Assembly (NCBI RefSeq): GCF_004684085.1
Contig: NZ_SRHZ01000017.1
Coordinates: 1 to 51,139, forward strand
DNA from: Stenotrophomonas maltophilia
Lineage (GTDB): Bacteria > Pseudomonadota > Gammaproteobacteria > Xanthomonadales > Xanthomonadaceae
DNA length: 51,139 bases
Direction of reading: 5' to 3'
Below are positions 41,771-51,128 of the stretch, one piece after another. Under the pieces are notes generated by a model that was not told where the DNA came from, did not search any database, and was given only the letters and a program-made list of their open reading frames with translations. Within the stretch, counting starts at the first letter, position 1; each line of letters begins with the position of its first letter. A program made the translations under genes and the position numbers.

Positions 41771-42979
41771 ATGAGTGAACGACATGACGTACTGATCGTC
41801 GGTGGCGGCCTGGTCGGTGCCAGCCTGGCCATTGCCCTGGACCGCCTGGGCCGCGACGTGGGCCTGCTCGAGGCCAGTCCGGCCGGTGAACTGCCGGCGG
41901 TGTTCGATCAGCGCAACCTCAGTTTCGCTGCTGCCACCGTCAATGCGCTGACCGCGCTGGGGGTGATGCAGAAGCTGGCGATGGCGCCTGGGCCGATCCG
42001 TCGGATCCATGTCAGCCGTGCCGGTGATTTCGGCCGCGTGCAGCTGGATGCGGCCGATTACGACCGACCGTGGTTCGGCCAGGTGGTGGTCGCGCGCGAT
42101 TTCGGCCAGGCGCTCGAAGCGCGCCTCCAGGAGCTGCCGCGGCTGCGCCGTTACCGGCCGATGCGGTTCCTGGGGCTGGGCGAGGTGGTCGATGGCTACC
42201 GTCAGGTGCGGGTGGCCGACGAGGCTGGTGAAAATGTGCTGCTGGCGCGGCTGGTGGTCGGTGCCGACGGCACCACCAGCGGCGTGCGTGGCGCGCTGGG
42301 CATCGAGGTCGACCGCCATGATTTCCAGCAGACCCTGTTCGTGGCCCGCGTGCGCAGCCAACGCGCGCCGGACGGCACCGCCTGGGAACGCTTCACCGAT
42401 TCCGGCCCAACCGCGCTGCTGCCACGAGGTGACCGCCACTTCGGCACGGTGCATGGCGTAGCGCGTGACCAGGCCGAAGCGGTGATGGCGCTGGACGATG
42501 CCGCCTGGCTGCAACGCCTGCAGAACGCGATCGGCTGGCGTGCCGGTCGCCTGCTCGAATCCGGCCCGCGCAGTGCTTATCCGCTCATCCAGGTGCTGGC
42601 GCACGCGCTGGCCGGTGAACGCACGGTGCTGCTGGGCAACGCCGCGCAGACCATCCATCCGCTGGGTGCGCAGGGCTTCAACCTGGGCCTGCGCGATGCG
42701 CTGACCCTGGCCGAACTGCTGGAGGATGCGCAGGGTGATGCCGGCAGTGACGCACTGCTGCAGGCTTACGTTGCGCGCCGCGAGGAAGACCGCCGGCAGA
42801 CGGTGGCCTTCTCCGGCGGCCTCGCGCGCCTGACCAGCAACCCGGCGCCGCTGATGCGGCCGTTGCGCAGTCTCGGCCTGGTGGCCGCACAACGCGCCTC
42901 GGTGCAGTCGATGCTGGTCGGTGGCGCGATGGGCTTCCGTGGTGACGTGCCGCGCCTGTGCCGTGGGGAGGCCGCATGA
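41771..42979 (+). CDS. ubiH: FAD-dependent ubiquinone hydroxylase, UbiH-like
   Basis: A 402-residue group A flavoprotein monooxygenase. The GxGxxG dinucleotide motif is in VLIVGGGLVGASLAIAL (7-23), the DG motif in VVGADGTTSGVR (near 160) and the FAD-ribityl motif in LLGNAAQTIHPLGAQGFNLGLRD (near 290). It acts on the aromatic ring in ubiquinone synthesis (the C6 position for UbiH in E. coli). The UbiH/UbiI/UbiF split is by order and resemblance. It starts divergently from btuM, with a TATCAT box only 7 bp before the ATG. The stop overlaps the next gene by ATGA. Confidence 0.92.
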   Translation: MSERHDVLIVGGGLVGASLAIALDRLGRDVGLLEASPAGELPAVFDQRNLSFAAATVNALTALGVMQKLAMAPGPIRRIHVSRAGDFGRVQLDAADYDRPWFGQVVVARDFGQALEARLQELPRLRRYRPMRFLGLGEVVDGYRQVRVADEAGENVLLARLVVGADGTTSGVRGALGIEVDRHDFQQTLFVARVRSQRAPDGTAWERFTDSGPTALLPRGDRHFGTVHGVARDQAEAVMALDDAAWLQRLQNAIGWRAGRLLESGPRSAYPLIQVLAHALAGERTVLLGNAAQTIHPLGAQGFNLGLRDALTLAELLEDAQGDAGSDALLQAYVARREEDRRQTVAFSGGLARLTSNPAPLMRPLRSLGLVAAQRASVQSMLVGGAMGFRGDVPRLCRGEAA

Positions 42980-44157
42980 GCCGCCGCATGCGTCTGGACG
43001 TGGCCATCGTCGGTGGTGGCGTGGTCGGTGCGGCGTGTGCGCTGGCGCTGGCCGATGCCGGCCTGTCGGTTGCGCTGGTCGAAGGCCGTGAACCCACCCC
43101 GTGGCAGGCCGCACAACCGGACCTGCGCGTGTTCGCTTTCGCCGCCGACAATGTGCAACTGCTGCAGCGCCTGGGCGTGTGGCCGGCGATCGCCCAGGCC
43201 CGTGCCTGGCCCTACCGGCGCATGCAGGTGTGGGATGCGGCCGGTGGCGAAGATCTGCTGTTCGACGCCGATCGCTTCGGTCGTCGCGAGCTGGGCTACA
43301 TCGTCGAAAACGGCCTGCTGCAGGACCGCCTGTGGGCGGCGCTGCCAGCGGCGGGCGTGCAGCTGCACTGCCCGGCTCGGGTGGAAGCGCTGGAACAGGA
43401 TGAGGACGGCGTGCGCCTGCGCCTGGACGATGGCCGCCGCCTGGAAGCGGCGCTGGCGGTGGCCGCCGACGGTGCCGAGTCGACCCTGCGCCAGCTGGCC
43501 GGGATTGAAGTAGAGCGGCACGACTACCACCAGCGTGGCGTTGTGGCCTATGTGGACAGCGATCTTCCCAACCAGGCCACGGCCTGGCAGCGCTTCCTGC
43601 CGACCGGGCCGTTGGCGCTGCTGCCGGTGGCCGAGCGTCGCAGCTCCATCGTCTGGACCCTGCCCGAGGAGGAAGCGGCTCGCGTGCTGGCCTTGGACGA
43701 AGATGCGTTCAACCGCGAACTGACCCGCGCCTTCGCGGCACGCCTGGGCGAACTGCGGCTGGCATCACCGCGCGCAGCCTTCCCGCTGCGTCGCCAGCTG
43801 GCCCGTCATTACGTTGCCGGCCGCGTGCTGGCGTTGGGGGATGCCGCGCATGTGGTGCATCCGCTGGCCGGGCAGGGTGTGAACCTGGGCTTGCGCGATG
43901 TCTCCGCGCTGCAGCAGTGGCTGGCGCCCTCGGCCGAACGTCGTGGCCAGCCGCGGCTGTCGCCGCAGCGCCTGCAGCGCTGGGCACGCGAACGGCGCAG
44001 CGACAACCAGATCGCCGCCTACAGCTTCGACGCGATCAACCGCCTGTTCTCCAACGACGAAATGCACCTGACCCTGGCCCGTGGACGCGCGCTGGGCTGT
44101 GTCGGCAAATGGCCGCCGCTGGTGCAGGCGTTCTGGAAGCGCGCCGCCGGGGTGTAA
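42976..44157 (+). CDS. ubiI: FAD-dependent ubiquinone hydroxylase, UbiI/VisC-like
   Basis: A 393-residue paralogue of the upstream enzyme. The FAD motifs are VAIVGGGVVGAACALAL, VAADGAESTLRQ and LALGDAAHVVHPLAGQGVNLGLRD, and FPLRRQLARHYV precedes the last. In E. coli visC/ubiI (C5 hydroxylation) also follows ubiH. The ATG at 42976 overlaps the ubiH stop; a start six codons upstream is less likely. UbiF is the alternative identity. Two hydroxylases here leave the third step of the pathway to a gene elsewhere. Confidence 0.9.
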   Translation: MSRRMRLDVAIVGGGVVGAACALALADAGLSVALVEGREPTPWQAAQPDLRVFAFAADNVQLLQRLGVWPAIAQARAWPYRRMQVWDAAGGEDLLFDADRFGRRELGYIVENGLLQDRLWAALPAAGVQLHCPARVEALEQDEDGVRLRLDDGRRLEAALAVAADGAESTLRQLAGIEVERHDYHQRGVVAYVDSDLPNQATAWQRFLPTGPLALLPVAERRSSIVWTLPEEEAARVLALDEDAFNRELTRAFAARLGELRLASPRAAFPLRRQLARHYVAGRVLALGDAAHVVHPLAGQGVNLGLRDVSALQQWLAPSAERRGQPRLSPQRLQRWARERRSDNQIAAYSFDAINRLFSNDEMHLTLARGRALGCVGKWPPLVQAFWKRAAGV

Positions 44158-44224
44158 GCGGAATACAAACCGCACGACGTTGCGGGCATCACTGCCGAAT
44201 TGCCCACCGCAGGATGCCGCTCTG

Positions 44225-44376
44225 GTAGGTGCCAACCTTGGTTGGCACGTCTGTCAGGTAACGTCGGCCCAGATGGGGCGACGGCGTTTCCGTTGTTGTG
44301 CCAACCAAGGTTGGCACCTACCTTAAGCGGACTGCGCTACCGCCGTTGATCCAGTAGATCCACGCCATGCGTGGAT
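44225..44376. repeat. Three SMAG elements (GTGCCAACC and ATCCACGC stems)
   Basis: A facing pair of GTGCCAACC-stem elements lies at 44225-44248 (GTAG) and 44299-44322 (CTAC). A third, of the ATCCACGC family, is at 44354-44376. They occupy the convergent junction between ubiI and the EF-hand gene. Confidence 0.85.
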
Positions 44377-44394
44377 GAAGATCGCGCTGGTGGA

Positions 44395-44790
44395 TCAATC
44401 AACCAGCCAACCGGCCAGGTCGGCACGATCCAGCTTGCCGCGACGCTTCACGTCCAACGCATTGAACTCATCGGCCAGCGCCGGGTTGGCCTGCGCTTCT
44501 TCGCGGCTGATGAAGCCATCGCCGTTCACATCCAGCGCGGCGAAGTGGATGCGGTATTGGCCGACCACGCTGCTCGGTTCCAGCGAACGCACGGTCACCT
44601 GCGCCTCGCCGGCCGGCTGTGCAATCTCGACGCTGCCGCTGACCCGGCCGGCATCCAGTGGTTGCTGGCGGATCGCGCCGCCGGTCGGCCCCAACGGCTG
44701 GCTCTGCGCCGGCATGGGCGGCAGCTGCTGTGCAATGGCCGGTGCGGCTGCCAACAAGGTGATCAGTATCGGAATCGAGTGGTATCGCAT
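44395..44790 (-). CDS. Exported EF-hand calcium-binding protein
   Basis: A 131-residue protein with a signal peptide to about residue 20 (LLAAAPAIA), a Pro/Gln-rich stretch and one canonical EF-hand loop, D87-V-N89-G-D91-G-F-I-S95-R-E-E98. A second loop (D113 to D124, with Arg and Lys at ligand positions) is degenerate. It probably binds one Ca2+ in the periplasm. The start at 44790 has GGAA at a normal distance; M at 44799 is the alternative. The partner is unknown. It lies downstream of rlmM on the same strand, with a SMAG between. Confidence 0.82.
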   Translation of the reverse strand: MRYHSIPILITLLAAAPAIAQQLPPMPAQSQPLGPTGGAIRQQPLDAGRVSGSVEIAQPAGEAQVTVRSLEPSSVVGQYRIHFAALDVNGDGFISREEAQANPALADEFNALDVKRRGKLDRADLAGWLVD

Positions 44791-44805
44791 GGTTGCCATT
44801 CCCAG

Positions 44806-44830
44806 GTAGCGCCGGGCCATGCCCGGCGGG
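44806..44830. repeat. SMAG element (GCCGGGC stem)
   Basis: A single palindrome with its GTAG box at 44806 lies between the rlmM stop and the EF-hand gene start. It probably lowers read-through from rlmM. Confidence 0.75.
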
Positions 44831-44840
44831 CGCGATGGCC

Positions 44841-45908
44841 TCAGCGCAGCGGCGAGGCCAGCACCGTGATCTCCTCACGGTCGTGATAGAGCTGCTTGGC
44901 ACGCACCACCAACGGCTTGCCGGCCTGTTCCTGGAACAGGTCCAGGCACAAGCGGGTTTCGTCCCAGCGCTTCTTCATCGGCAGTTTGAGGTTGAAGATC
45001 GCGTGCCTGCACCAGCCTTCGCGGAACCAGGTGGCCATGCGTTCGGCCACGCGGCGCGGCTGCTCGACCATGTCGCAGACCATCCAGTCCAGCGATTGTT
45101 CCGGGTGCCAGTGGAAGCCGTCGGCACGCAGGTGCTCGACCAGACCGGTGTCCAGCACGTGCTGGCGCAGCGGGCCGTTGTCGATGCTCAGCACGTGCAT
45201 GTGCTGGCGGGTCAGCACCCAGGTCCAGCCACCGGGTGCGGCCCCCAGGTCGGCCGCACGCATGCCAGGCTTCACCAGCGTCTCGCGCTCTTCCGGGGTC
45301 AGCAGGGTCAGCAGTGCTTCGTCCAGCTTCAGCGCCGAACGCGAGGGGGCCTCGGGCAGCAGCTTCAGGCGCGGGATGCCCAATGCCCACGGCGCGCTGT
45401 CGGCCGGGTCGGCCACGCAGACGAAGGCATGGGTGCCGTCGACGAACACCACGTGCAGGCGCGGCAGGCGGTCGTTCGGCTTGTCAGTGAGCTTGCCGGC
45501 CTTGCGCAATGCCGGGCGCAGCGCATTGCCGAAGGCGCGGGCCAGCCCGGACAGCGGCTTGCCGGCGTCCGAGTCGGGGTGTTCCACCCACAGGTCGCCA
45601 AAGCGCGGCGCATCGGCCAGCACCGCCAGCATCGGTGTGATGCGGTCCGCCGGGTCCAGCTGCGGCAACTCGGCCAGCACCACCAGCTTCTGCCGCGCGA
45701 AGATCAACTCGCGCCAATGCAGGCGCGGTGCCAGCGCGGCGGCTTCGTCGCACATGAACAGCACATAGCCGTCATTGCGCTGGGTGCGCGCATAGCCGGC
45801 GAAACCGGCTTCGCCGGCACGGAACTGCAGCTCACCGGCCAGCTCGGGCTCGAAGCCCTGCCGGCACAGGCACAGCAGGCCGATGCCGGTCTCAGTAACG
45901 GGCGCCAT
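44841..45908 (-). CDS. rlmM: 23S rRNA (cytidine2498-2'-O)-methyltransferase
   Basis: A 355-residue enzyme that 2'-O-methylates C2498 of 23S rRNA. An N-terminal THUMP-like domain (about residues 1-170) precedes the Rossmann methyltransferase domain, with the SAM motif DLGAAPGGWTWVLT near residue 223 and DWMVCDMVEQP and FNLKLPMKKRW supplying Asp and Lys of the K-D-K-E tetrad. E. coli RlmM has 366 residues. MAPVTET at 45908 was taken as the start; M at 45926 is possible. Its start overlaps the deaminase gene end by 17 bp. Confidence 0.93.
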   Translation of the reverse strand: MAPVTETGIGLLCLCRQGFEPELAGELQFRAGEAGFAGYARTQRNDGYVLFMCDEAAALAPRLHWRELIFARQKLVVLAELPQLDPADRITPMLAVLADAPRFGDLWVEHPDSDAGKPLSGLARAFGNALRPALRKAGKLTDKPNDRLPRLHVVFVDGTHAFVCVADPADSAPWALGIPRLKLLPEAPSRSALKLDEALLTLLTPEERETLVKPGMRAADLGAAPGGWTWVLTRQHMHVLSIDNGPLRQHVLDTGLVEHLRADGFHWHPEQSLDWMVCDMVEQPRRVAERMATWFREGWCRHAIFNLKLPMKKRWDETRLCLDLFQEQAGKPLVVRAKQLYHDREEITVLASPLR

Positions 45909-46452
45909 CGCTTTCCCCATAAGCACGCAGCACGCTGCGCGCGGCGTCGCGGTTCAGGCCCTGCACCACTTCGATGCCACGCTTGTTGAGTTCACCCACC
46001 CAGTCGGCCGGCAGCGGGCCTTCATCGAACGGGGTCAGCGCTTCGACGTCGGCCGAGTTGGCACCGATCAGCAGGCGGTCGATACCGGCCCACACGGTCG
46101 CGCCATAGCACTGGCAGCACGGCTGCGAACTGGTGGCCAGGGTGACCGGCGACAGCACCGCGTTCAGGCGCGGGGTCTGCAGGCGCTGCTGGGCCAGCAT
46201 GTAGGCCATGTTCTCGGCATGGGCCAATGAGGTCGAGTGCGGCATCACCCGGTTCACGCCGGCAGCGATCACCTTGTCGTCCGGGCCGAACACCACGGCG
46301 CCGAACGGACCGCCACTGGCGTGCTCGACGTTCAGCCGCGACAGCTCGATCGCCAGCGCGACCTTGGCCTCATCGCCCGGATATCGACGATCCAGCTCGA
46401 TCTGGTCGTGGATCCAGGCGGGAAGGGTCAGGTGGACTTGCGCGTACAGCAT
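45892..46452 (-). CDS. Guanine-deaminase-like nucleoside deaminase
   Basis: A 186-residue cytidine-deaminase-fold enzyme. The zinc site is intact: His and catalytic Glu in AHAENMAYML (near residue 79) and the two Cys of SQPCCQCYGATVW (near 110), a PCxxC with an extra Cys. HASGGPFGAVVFGPDDKVIAAGVNRV is the usual first strand pair. The domain and length fit guanine deaminase (GuaD) or related purine/pterin deaminases rather than TadA, which would show HAE plus a tRNA-binding C-terminal helix. The substrate is not proven. It precedes rlmM with a short overlap. Confidence 0.85.
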   Translation of the reverse strand: MLYAQVHLTLPAWIHDQIELDRRYPGDEAKVALAIELSRLNVEHASGGPFGAVVFGPDDKVIAAGVNRVMPHSTSLAHAENMAYMLAQQRLQTPRLNAVLSPVTLATSSQPCCQCYGATVWAGIDRLLIGANSADVEALTPFDEGPLPADWVGELNKRGIEVVQGLNRDAARSVLRAYGESDGARY

Positions 46453-46550
46453 CGCGGGGGTGCCTCGTAGTGGAATGGAAGAAAGTGCGGTTGCTTGGGA
46501 AACCGGCGCGCAGTGTAGCTGCACCGGCCTGTATCGGGTGTGGCGGTGGG

Positions 46551-47273
46551 TCAGCCCGGCGAGCCGGTGCGGATCACCACGTACTGCTTGCGGAACTCCA
46601 GCCCGGCCTGCGGCCAGCTGGCCGCGTAGGCGCGCAGCAGGGGCAGGGCGGCGGCGAAGTCGTGGCCGTTGACCCGGCAATCGGCCTCGCACAGGCCGTC
46701 GGCATCGCGCGAGGCGAACAGGCGGATGGCGAGGAACTGGCGGGCTTTCAGCAGGTCGTCGAAGGCATCCATGCTGCGGGTGAACAGGCAGCAGGGGCAG
46801 GAGCCATGATCGTCTTCGCTGCAGGTGGAGGCATCCACTTCCTGTGCACGGTAGTGCGCCAACGGCCCCAGCACCACGGTGCGCTGGTGTTCCTCGCCCT
46901 CGTCGCTGGCCGGATAGGTCAGGCCCATCATCGGCAGGCCCTGAGCGTCTTCGGCGCCGATCGCAGTCTGCAGGGTCACCAGGTCCACCCGTGCCCAGGC
47001 CTGGAAGCCGGACAACAGCGAGGCCTGTTCATCGGCACCATTTGCATGCTGGTACTCGAACAGGCCATCGGCGAACAGCAGCGGATGCTGGCTTTCGATG
47101 ACGGTGGAGGTCTGCCAGCCGCCATTGTCGCGCGCGTGCGCGGCCATCGCATGCGGGGTCAGGCGCAGGCCGCTGTCCAGCAGCAGCGCGTTGCCGTCGA
47201 CGCGACTGGCGATGCCGGCATCCTGCAGGACCTGCTGCAGCAGCGGGAGGAGAGCGGCGGAGGTCGTGGTCAT
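46551..47273 (-). CDS. DUF6348 family protein
   Basis: A 240-residue soluble protein. A helical N-terminus (LLPLLQQVLQDAGIASRVDGNALLLDSGLRL) leads into a domain matching DUF6348 in my memory, with LLFADGLFEYQHANGADEQASLLSGFQAWARVDLVTL. A clustered cysteine stretch, CSEDDHGSCPCCLFTRS (about residues 149-165), and two later Cys (CEADC) could bind a metal or form disulfides. No enzyme motif is visible. It lies 98 bp upstream of the deaminase gene on the same strand. The function is unknown. Confidence 0.78.
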   Translation of the reverse strand: MTTTSAALLPLLQQVLQDAGIASRVDGNALLLDSGLRLTPHAMAAHARDNGGWQTSTVIESQHPLLFADGLFEYQHANGADEQASLLSGFQAWARVDLVTLQTAIGAEDAQGLPMMGLTYPASDEGEEHQRTVVLGPLAHYRAQEVDASTCSEDDHGSCPCCLFTRSMDAFDDLLKARQFLAIRLFASRDADGLCEADCRVNGHDFAAALPLLRAYAASWPQAGLEFRKQYVVIRTGSPG

Positions 47274-47323
47274 GTCAGGCCTGTGGGTGGATGGGGTGGA
47301 ACATCCAGGCAGGGCCTGGGGAT

Positions 47324-47977
47324 CTAGCGGTCGAGCGCGTCGAGTTCGGCGCGATATCGCAGCGCGTCGGGCTGCTGCTGCGGATCGTTGCCGTGGTCGC
47401 GCAGCCAGGTTTCCAGCTCGCGGCGATAGTCCGCGCGGAAATCGGCATTGCCGGGGCTGAAGTGCAGCTTGCGTGCCGCCACTTCCACCCGCTCGCGCGC
47501 GCTGGCCCTGGCCTGGGCGATGCCGTGCGGGGATTCGTTGGTGAGGATGACGAAGTTTCGCGGGAAACCCGGTGTGTACTTCACCACGAACGGCTGGTCC
47601 TGCGCCGGGATGCGGATGGCATTCTCCAGCGGCCACAGCGAGGCGGTATTGGTGTGGAACACCACCTCCACGTCGCGGCCCTCGGCAGTGCGCAGCACCG
47701 CTTCGTAACGCCAGATGTACTGTTCGTTGAGCGTGGAGTTGGTTTCCTCGGCCTTGACGATCACCGCTTCACCGCGCTCGCCCACCGCGTTGAGAAAGGT
47801 GGCGTTGAGGAAGTGGCCGAGGAAGATGTTGAGCATCGCCAGCGGGAACACCACGATGGCGTAGCCCGGAAAGCGCCGCCACCATGAGACCAACCCGGCC
47901 AGCACCATCGCTGCAAAGAACGTCAGCAGCGGATGCTGCGAGATGAACCAGAGCAGGGCGGACAGGGCGGTGATCAT
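47324..47977 (-). CDS. Membrane-anchored protein of unknown function
   Basis: A 217-residue protein with two N-terminal membrane helices (about residues 5-28 and 38-62), a predicted beta domain (EQYIWRYEAVLRTAEGRDVEVVFHTNTASLWPLENAIRIPAQDQPFVVKYTPGFPRNFVIL) and a charged helical C-terminus. The beta domain resembles the DUF3592 type of small extracytoplasmic domain, but I would not assign it. It lies 44 bp downstream of glnS, with a perfect hairpin between, and 50 bp upstream of the DUF6348 gene. Confidence 0.72.
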   Translation of the reverse strand: MITALSALLWFISQHPLLTFFAAMVLAGLVSWWRRFPGYAIVVFPLAMLNIFLGHFLNATFLNAVGERGEAVIVKAEETNSTLNEQYIWRYEAVLRTAEGRDVEVVFHTNTASLWPLENAIRIPAQDQPFVVKYTPGFPRNFVILTNESPHGIAQARASARERVEVAARKLHFSPGNADFRADYRRELETWLRDHGNDPQQQPDALRYRAELDALDR

Positions 47978-47989
47978 GGTCGCGGTTGT

Positions 47990-48012
47990 GCGGGCGCCGT
48001 CCTGGCGCCCGC
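47990..48012 (-). terminator. Stem-loop after glnS
   Basis: A 9-bp perfect stem (47990-47998 with 48004-48012) with a 5-nt loop lies 8 bp after the glnS stop. No U-run follows, so it may only partly stop transcription into the next gene. Confidence 0.5.
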
Positions 48013-48020
48013 GCAGGTCC

Positions 48021-49769
48021 TCAGGCCGACCAGGTGTCGCGCAGGGTCACGCTGCGGTTGAACACTGGCTTGGCTTCGGTGTGGTCGCGGCGGTCTGCTA
48101 CGAAATAGCCGGTACGCTCGAACTGGAACGACTGCTCCGGGGCGGCGCTGGCCGCGGCCGGCTCGACATAGCCGGTGACGGTGCGGCGCGATTCCGCGTT
48201 GAGGTAATCGCGGTAGGTCTTGCCTTCCGATTCGTCGTCCGGGTTCGGCACCGAGAACAGGCGGTCGTACAGGCGGATCTCGGCCGGCACGCCATGCACG
48301 GCGCTGACCCAGTGGATGGTGCCCTTGACCTTGCGGTTGGCGCCTTCCATGCCCGGACGCGATTCCGGATCCAGCCAGCCGCGCAGCTCGGTGATGGTGC
48401 CGTCGGCATCCTTGATCACTTCGTCGCAGCGGATGATGCCGGCGCCGCGCAGGCGCACTTCGCCACCCGGGACCAGGCGCTTCCAGCCCTTCGGCGGCAC
48501 TTCGGCGAAGTCCTCGCGGTCGATCCACACTTCACGTGCGAACGGCACTTCGCGGCTGCCGAAGCTCTCGTCCTTCGGGTGGTTGCTGAAGGTCAGCTTT
48601 TCTTCATGGCCTTCCGGCAGGTTGGCCAGCACCAGCTTGACCGGATCGATCACCGCCATGCGGCGCGGCGCTGCACTGTCCAGGTCTTCGCGCAGCGCGC
48701 CTTCCAGCACGCTGAAGTCGATCAGCGAATTCTGCTTGCTGATGCCCACGCGCTCGGCGAACAGGCGCATCGCCGCTGGGGTGTAGCCGCGACGACGCAG
48801 GCCCTGCAGGGTCGGCATGCGCGGGTCTTCCCAGCCGTCCACCAGATGTTCGGTGACCAGCGCCATCAGTTTGCGCTTGCTCATCACCGTGTAGTTGATG
48901 TTCAGGCGCGAGAACTCGATCTGGCGCGGCTTGGCCGCCTCGCGCGGCAGGCCGGCGTCGACCAGCGGCTGGGTCAGCGTGTCGTCATGGGCGAAATCGA
49001 CGTTGTCCACGCACCAGTCGTACAGCGGGCGGTGGTCTTCGAATTCCAGCGTGCACAGCGAGTGGGTGATGCCCTCGATCGAATCGCCCAGTGCATGGGC
49101 GAAGTCGTACATCGGGTAGATCGGCCACGCGTTGCCGGTGTTCTGGTGTTCGACGTGCTTGATGCGGTACAGCGCCGGATCGCGCAGGTTGATGTTGCCG
49201 CTGGCCATGTCGATCTTGGCGCGCAGGGTGCGCGCGCCATCCGGGAATTCACCGGCGCGCATGCGGCGGAACAGGTCGAGGTTCTCCTCGACGCTGCGGT
49301 CGCGCCACGGCGACGGGCGGCCCGGCTCGGTGAGGGTGCCGCGGTAGGCACGCACTTCCTCGGCCGACAGGTCGCAGACGTAGGCCTTGCCCTGTTCGAT
49401 CAGCTTCTCGGCGGCCAGGTAATAGGTCTGGAAGTAATCCGAGGCGTGGCGCAGCTCGTTCCAGCTGAAGCCCAGCCAGCGCACGTCGTCCTGGATCGCG
49501 GCCACGTATTCCGGATCTTCCTTGGCCGGGTTGGTGTCGTCGAAGCGCAGGTTGCAGACGCCGCTGAATTCACCGGCGATGCCGAAGTTCAGGCAGATCG
49601 ACTTGGCGTGGCCGATGTGCAGGTAGCCATTCGGTTCCGGCGGAAAGCGGGTCTTGATCGCCTGGTGCTTACCGCTGGCCAGGTCCTCGCGCACGATCTG
49701 GCGGATGAAATCGCGCTTCTCGTGGCTGTCGGCGGGGGTCTCGGGGCTGGCGGGGGTGTGCTCGGACAT
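48021..49769 (-). CDS. glnS: Glutaminyl-tRNA synthetase
   Basis: A 582-residue class I synthetase. The HIGH motif is in [14 protein letters not shown] (near residue 48) and KMSKS appears as VMSKRKL (near 290). [19 protein letters not shown] and the acceptor-binding domain are in the first half, and two anticodon-binding beta barrels follow ([24 protein letters not shown]). E. coli GlnS has 554 residues. No editing or YqeY domain is attached. Having glnS implies direct Gln-tRNA(Gln) charging. Confidence 0.97.
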   Translation of the reverse strand: MSEHTPASPETPADSHEKRDFIRQIVREDLASGKHQAIKTRFPPEPNGYLHIGHAKSICLNFGIAGEFSGVCNLRFDDTNPAKEDPEYVAAIQDDVRWLGFSWNELRHASDYFQTYYLAAEKLIEQGKAYVCDLSAEEVRAYRGTLTEPGRPSPWRDRSVEENLDLFRRMRAGEFPDGARTLRAKIDMASGNINLRDPALYRIKHVEHQNTGNAWPIYPMYDFAHALGDSIEGITHSLCTLEFEDHRPLYDWCVDNVDFAHDDTLTQPLVDAGLPREAAKPRQIEFSRLNINYTVMSKRKLMALVTEHLVDGWEDPRMPTLQGLRRRGYTPAAMRLFAERVGISKQNSLIDFSVLEGALREDLDSAAPRRMAVIDPVKLVLANLPEGHEEKLTFSNHPKDESFGSREVPFAREVWIDREDFAEVPPKGWKRLVPGGEVRLRGAGIIRCDEVIKDADGTITELRGWLDPESRPGMEGANRKVKGTIHWVSAVHGVPAEIRLYDRLFSVPNPDDESEGKTYRDYLNAESRRTVTGYVEPAAASAAPEQSFQFERTGYFVADRRDHTEAKPVFNRSVTLRDTWSA

Positions 49770-49844
49770 GAGTCGGCGAAAGTAAGGCAGAAAGATTGCC
49801 AGTCTAACGCTTACCGGGAAGGGCTGCCCGGGCTGCCGCTACGC

Positions 49845-49903
49845 TCGCCGGGCATGGCCCGGCGCTACCGGTGCGGGATGGTAGCGCCGGGCCATGCCCG
49901 GCG
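49845..49903. repeat. SMAG pair (GCCGGGC stem)
   Basis: Elements at 49845-49868 (CTAC end) and 49881-49903 (GTAG start) sit back to back between the divergent glnS and DUF2007 genes. They may affect both promoters. Confidence 0.8.
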
Positions 49904-49965
49904 AGCGCGGCGGCGGCATTCAGCCCCCGGGCGTATGCTGGCCCCCTGTCCCGAGGAGTTGCCGC

Positions 49966-50229
49966 ATGCACATCGTGTACAAGGCCGACAACCTGTTCGA
50001 CGCCCACTTGGTCAAGCACGCGCTGGAGGATGCCGGCATCCCGGCCTTCGTGTTCGGCGAGTCGTTGCTGGGTGGCATGGGCGAGCTGCCGCTGTTCGGT
50101 GTGCTGCGGGTGGGTATCCCCGATGCGGCGCGGCCGCAGGCGGAGGACATCGTGGCTGCACTGGACTTGGGCCACGCCCCGGACGACCCCATTTCAGATG
50201 CAGACGACATTGCCGGTCTTCCGGCGTAG
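49966..50229 (+). CDS. DUF2007 putative signal-transducing protein
   Basis: An 87-residue protein with the ferredoxin-like DUF2007 fold (HIVYKADNLFDAHLVKHALEDAGIPAFVFGESLLGG and LFGVLRVGIPDAARPQAEDIVAALD). Relatives are PII-like small domains with no confirmed ligand. The ATG at 49966 follows CGAGGAG, a good ribosome binding site. It lies 9 bp before msrA, so both are likely on one mRNA. Confidence 0.88.
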   Translation: MHIVYKADNLFDAHLVKHALEDAGIPAFVFGESLLGGMGELPLFGVLRVGIPDAARPQAEDIVAALDLGHAPDDPISDADDIAGLPA

Positions 50230-50238
50230 GAGCGCATC

Positions 50239-50925
<687 letters not shown>

Positions 50926-50965
50926 CGCGCGGTGGTCCGCCTGCGGCGGGCAACGTCAACGGCTG

Positions 50966-51000
50966 AAAGCCAAAGCCAAAGCCAAAGCCAAAGCCAAAGC
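50966..51000. repeat. AAAGCC hexanucleotide microsatellite
   Basis: Five perfect AAAGCC units and a sixth short of one base stand in tandem, 41 bp past the msrA stop. Copy 1 of the neighbouring element has a single equivalent unit, so this is an expansion. Confidence 0.9.
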
Positions 51001-51021
51001 TGCTCTGGGTTTCTGCGGATT

Positions 51022-51128
51022 GGGCGGGGCGGTGTGGGTTGGCAGGACACGCCGTAAACCCGTCCCTGGGGGCTCGATGGCGCCATCCATGGCGCCAACG
51101 GTCCTGCCAACCCACACCGCCCCACCCC
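51022..51128. repeat. Long inverted-repeat element, copy 2
   Basis: Arms of 26-27 bp (51022-51048 with 51101-51128) pair with one mismatch. Inside is the same GGCGCCAT...ATGGCGCC hairpin as in copy 1. It lacks the middle insertion of about 80 bp found there. Flanks shared with copy 1 include CAACGTCAACGGC to the left and CCGACAG to the right. A minus-strand frame across it (to 51115) is spurious. Confidence 0.75.

Noticed and set aside
45892..46452. tRNA adenosine deaminase TadA
   Set aside because: Length, N-terminal extension and motif context fit guanine-deaminase-like enzymes better.
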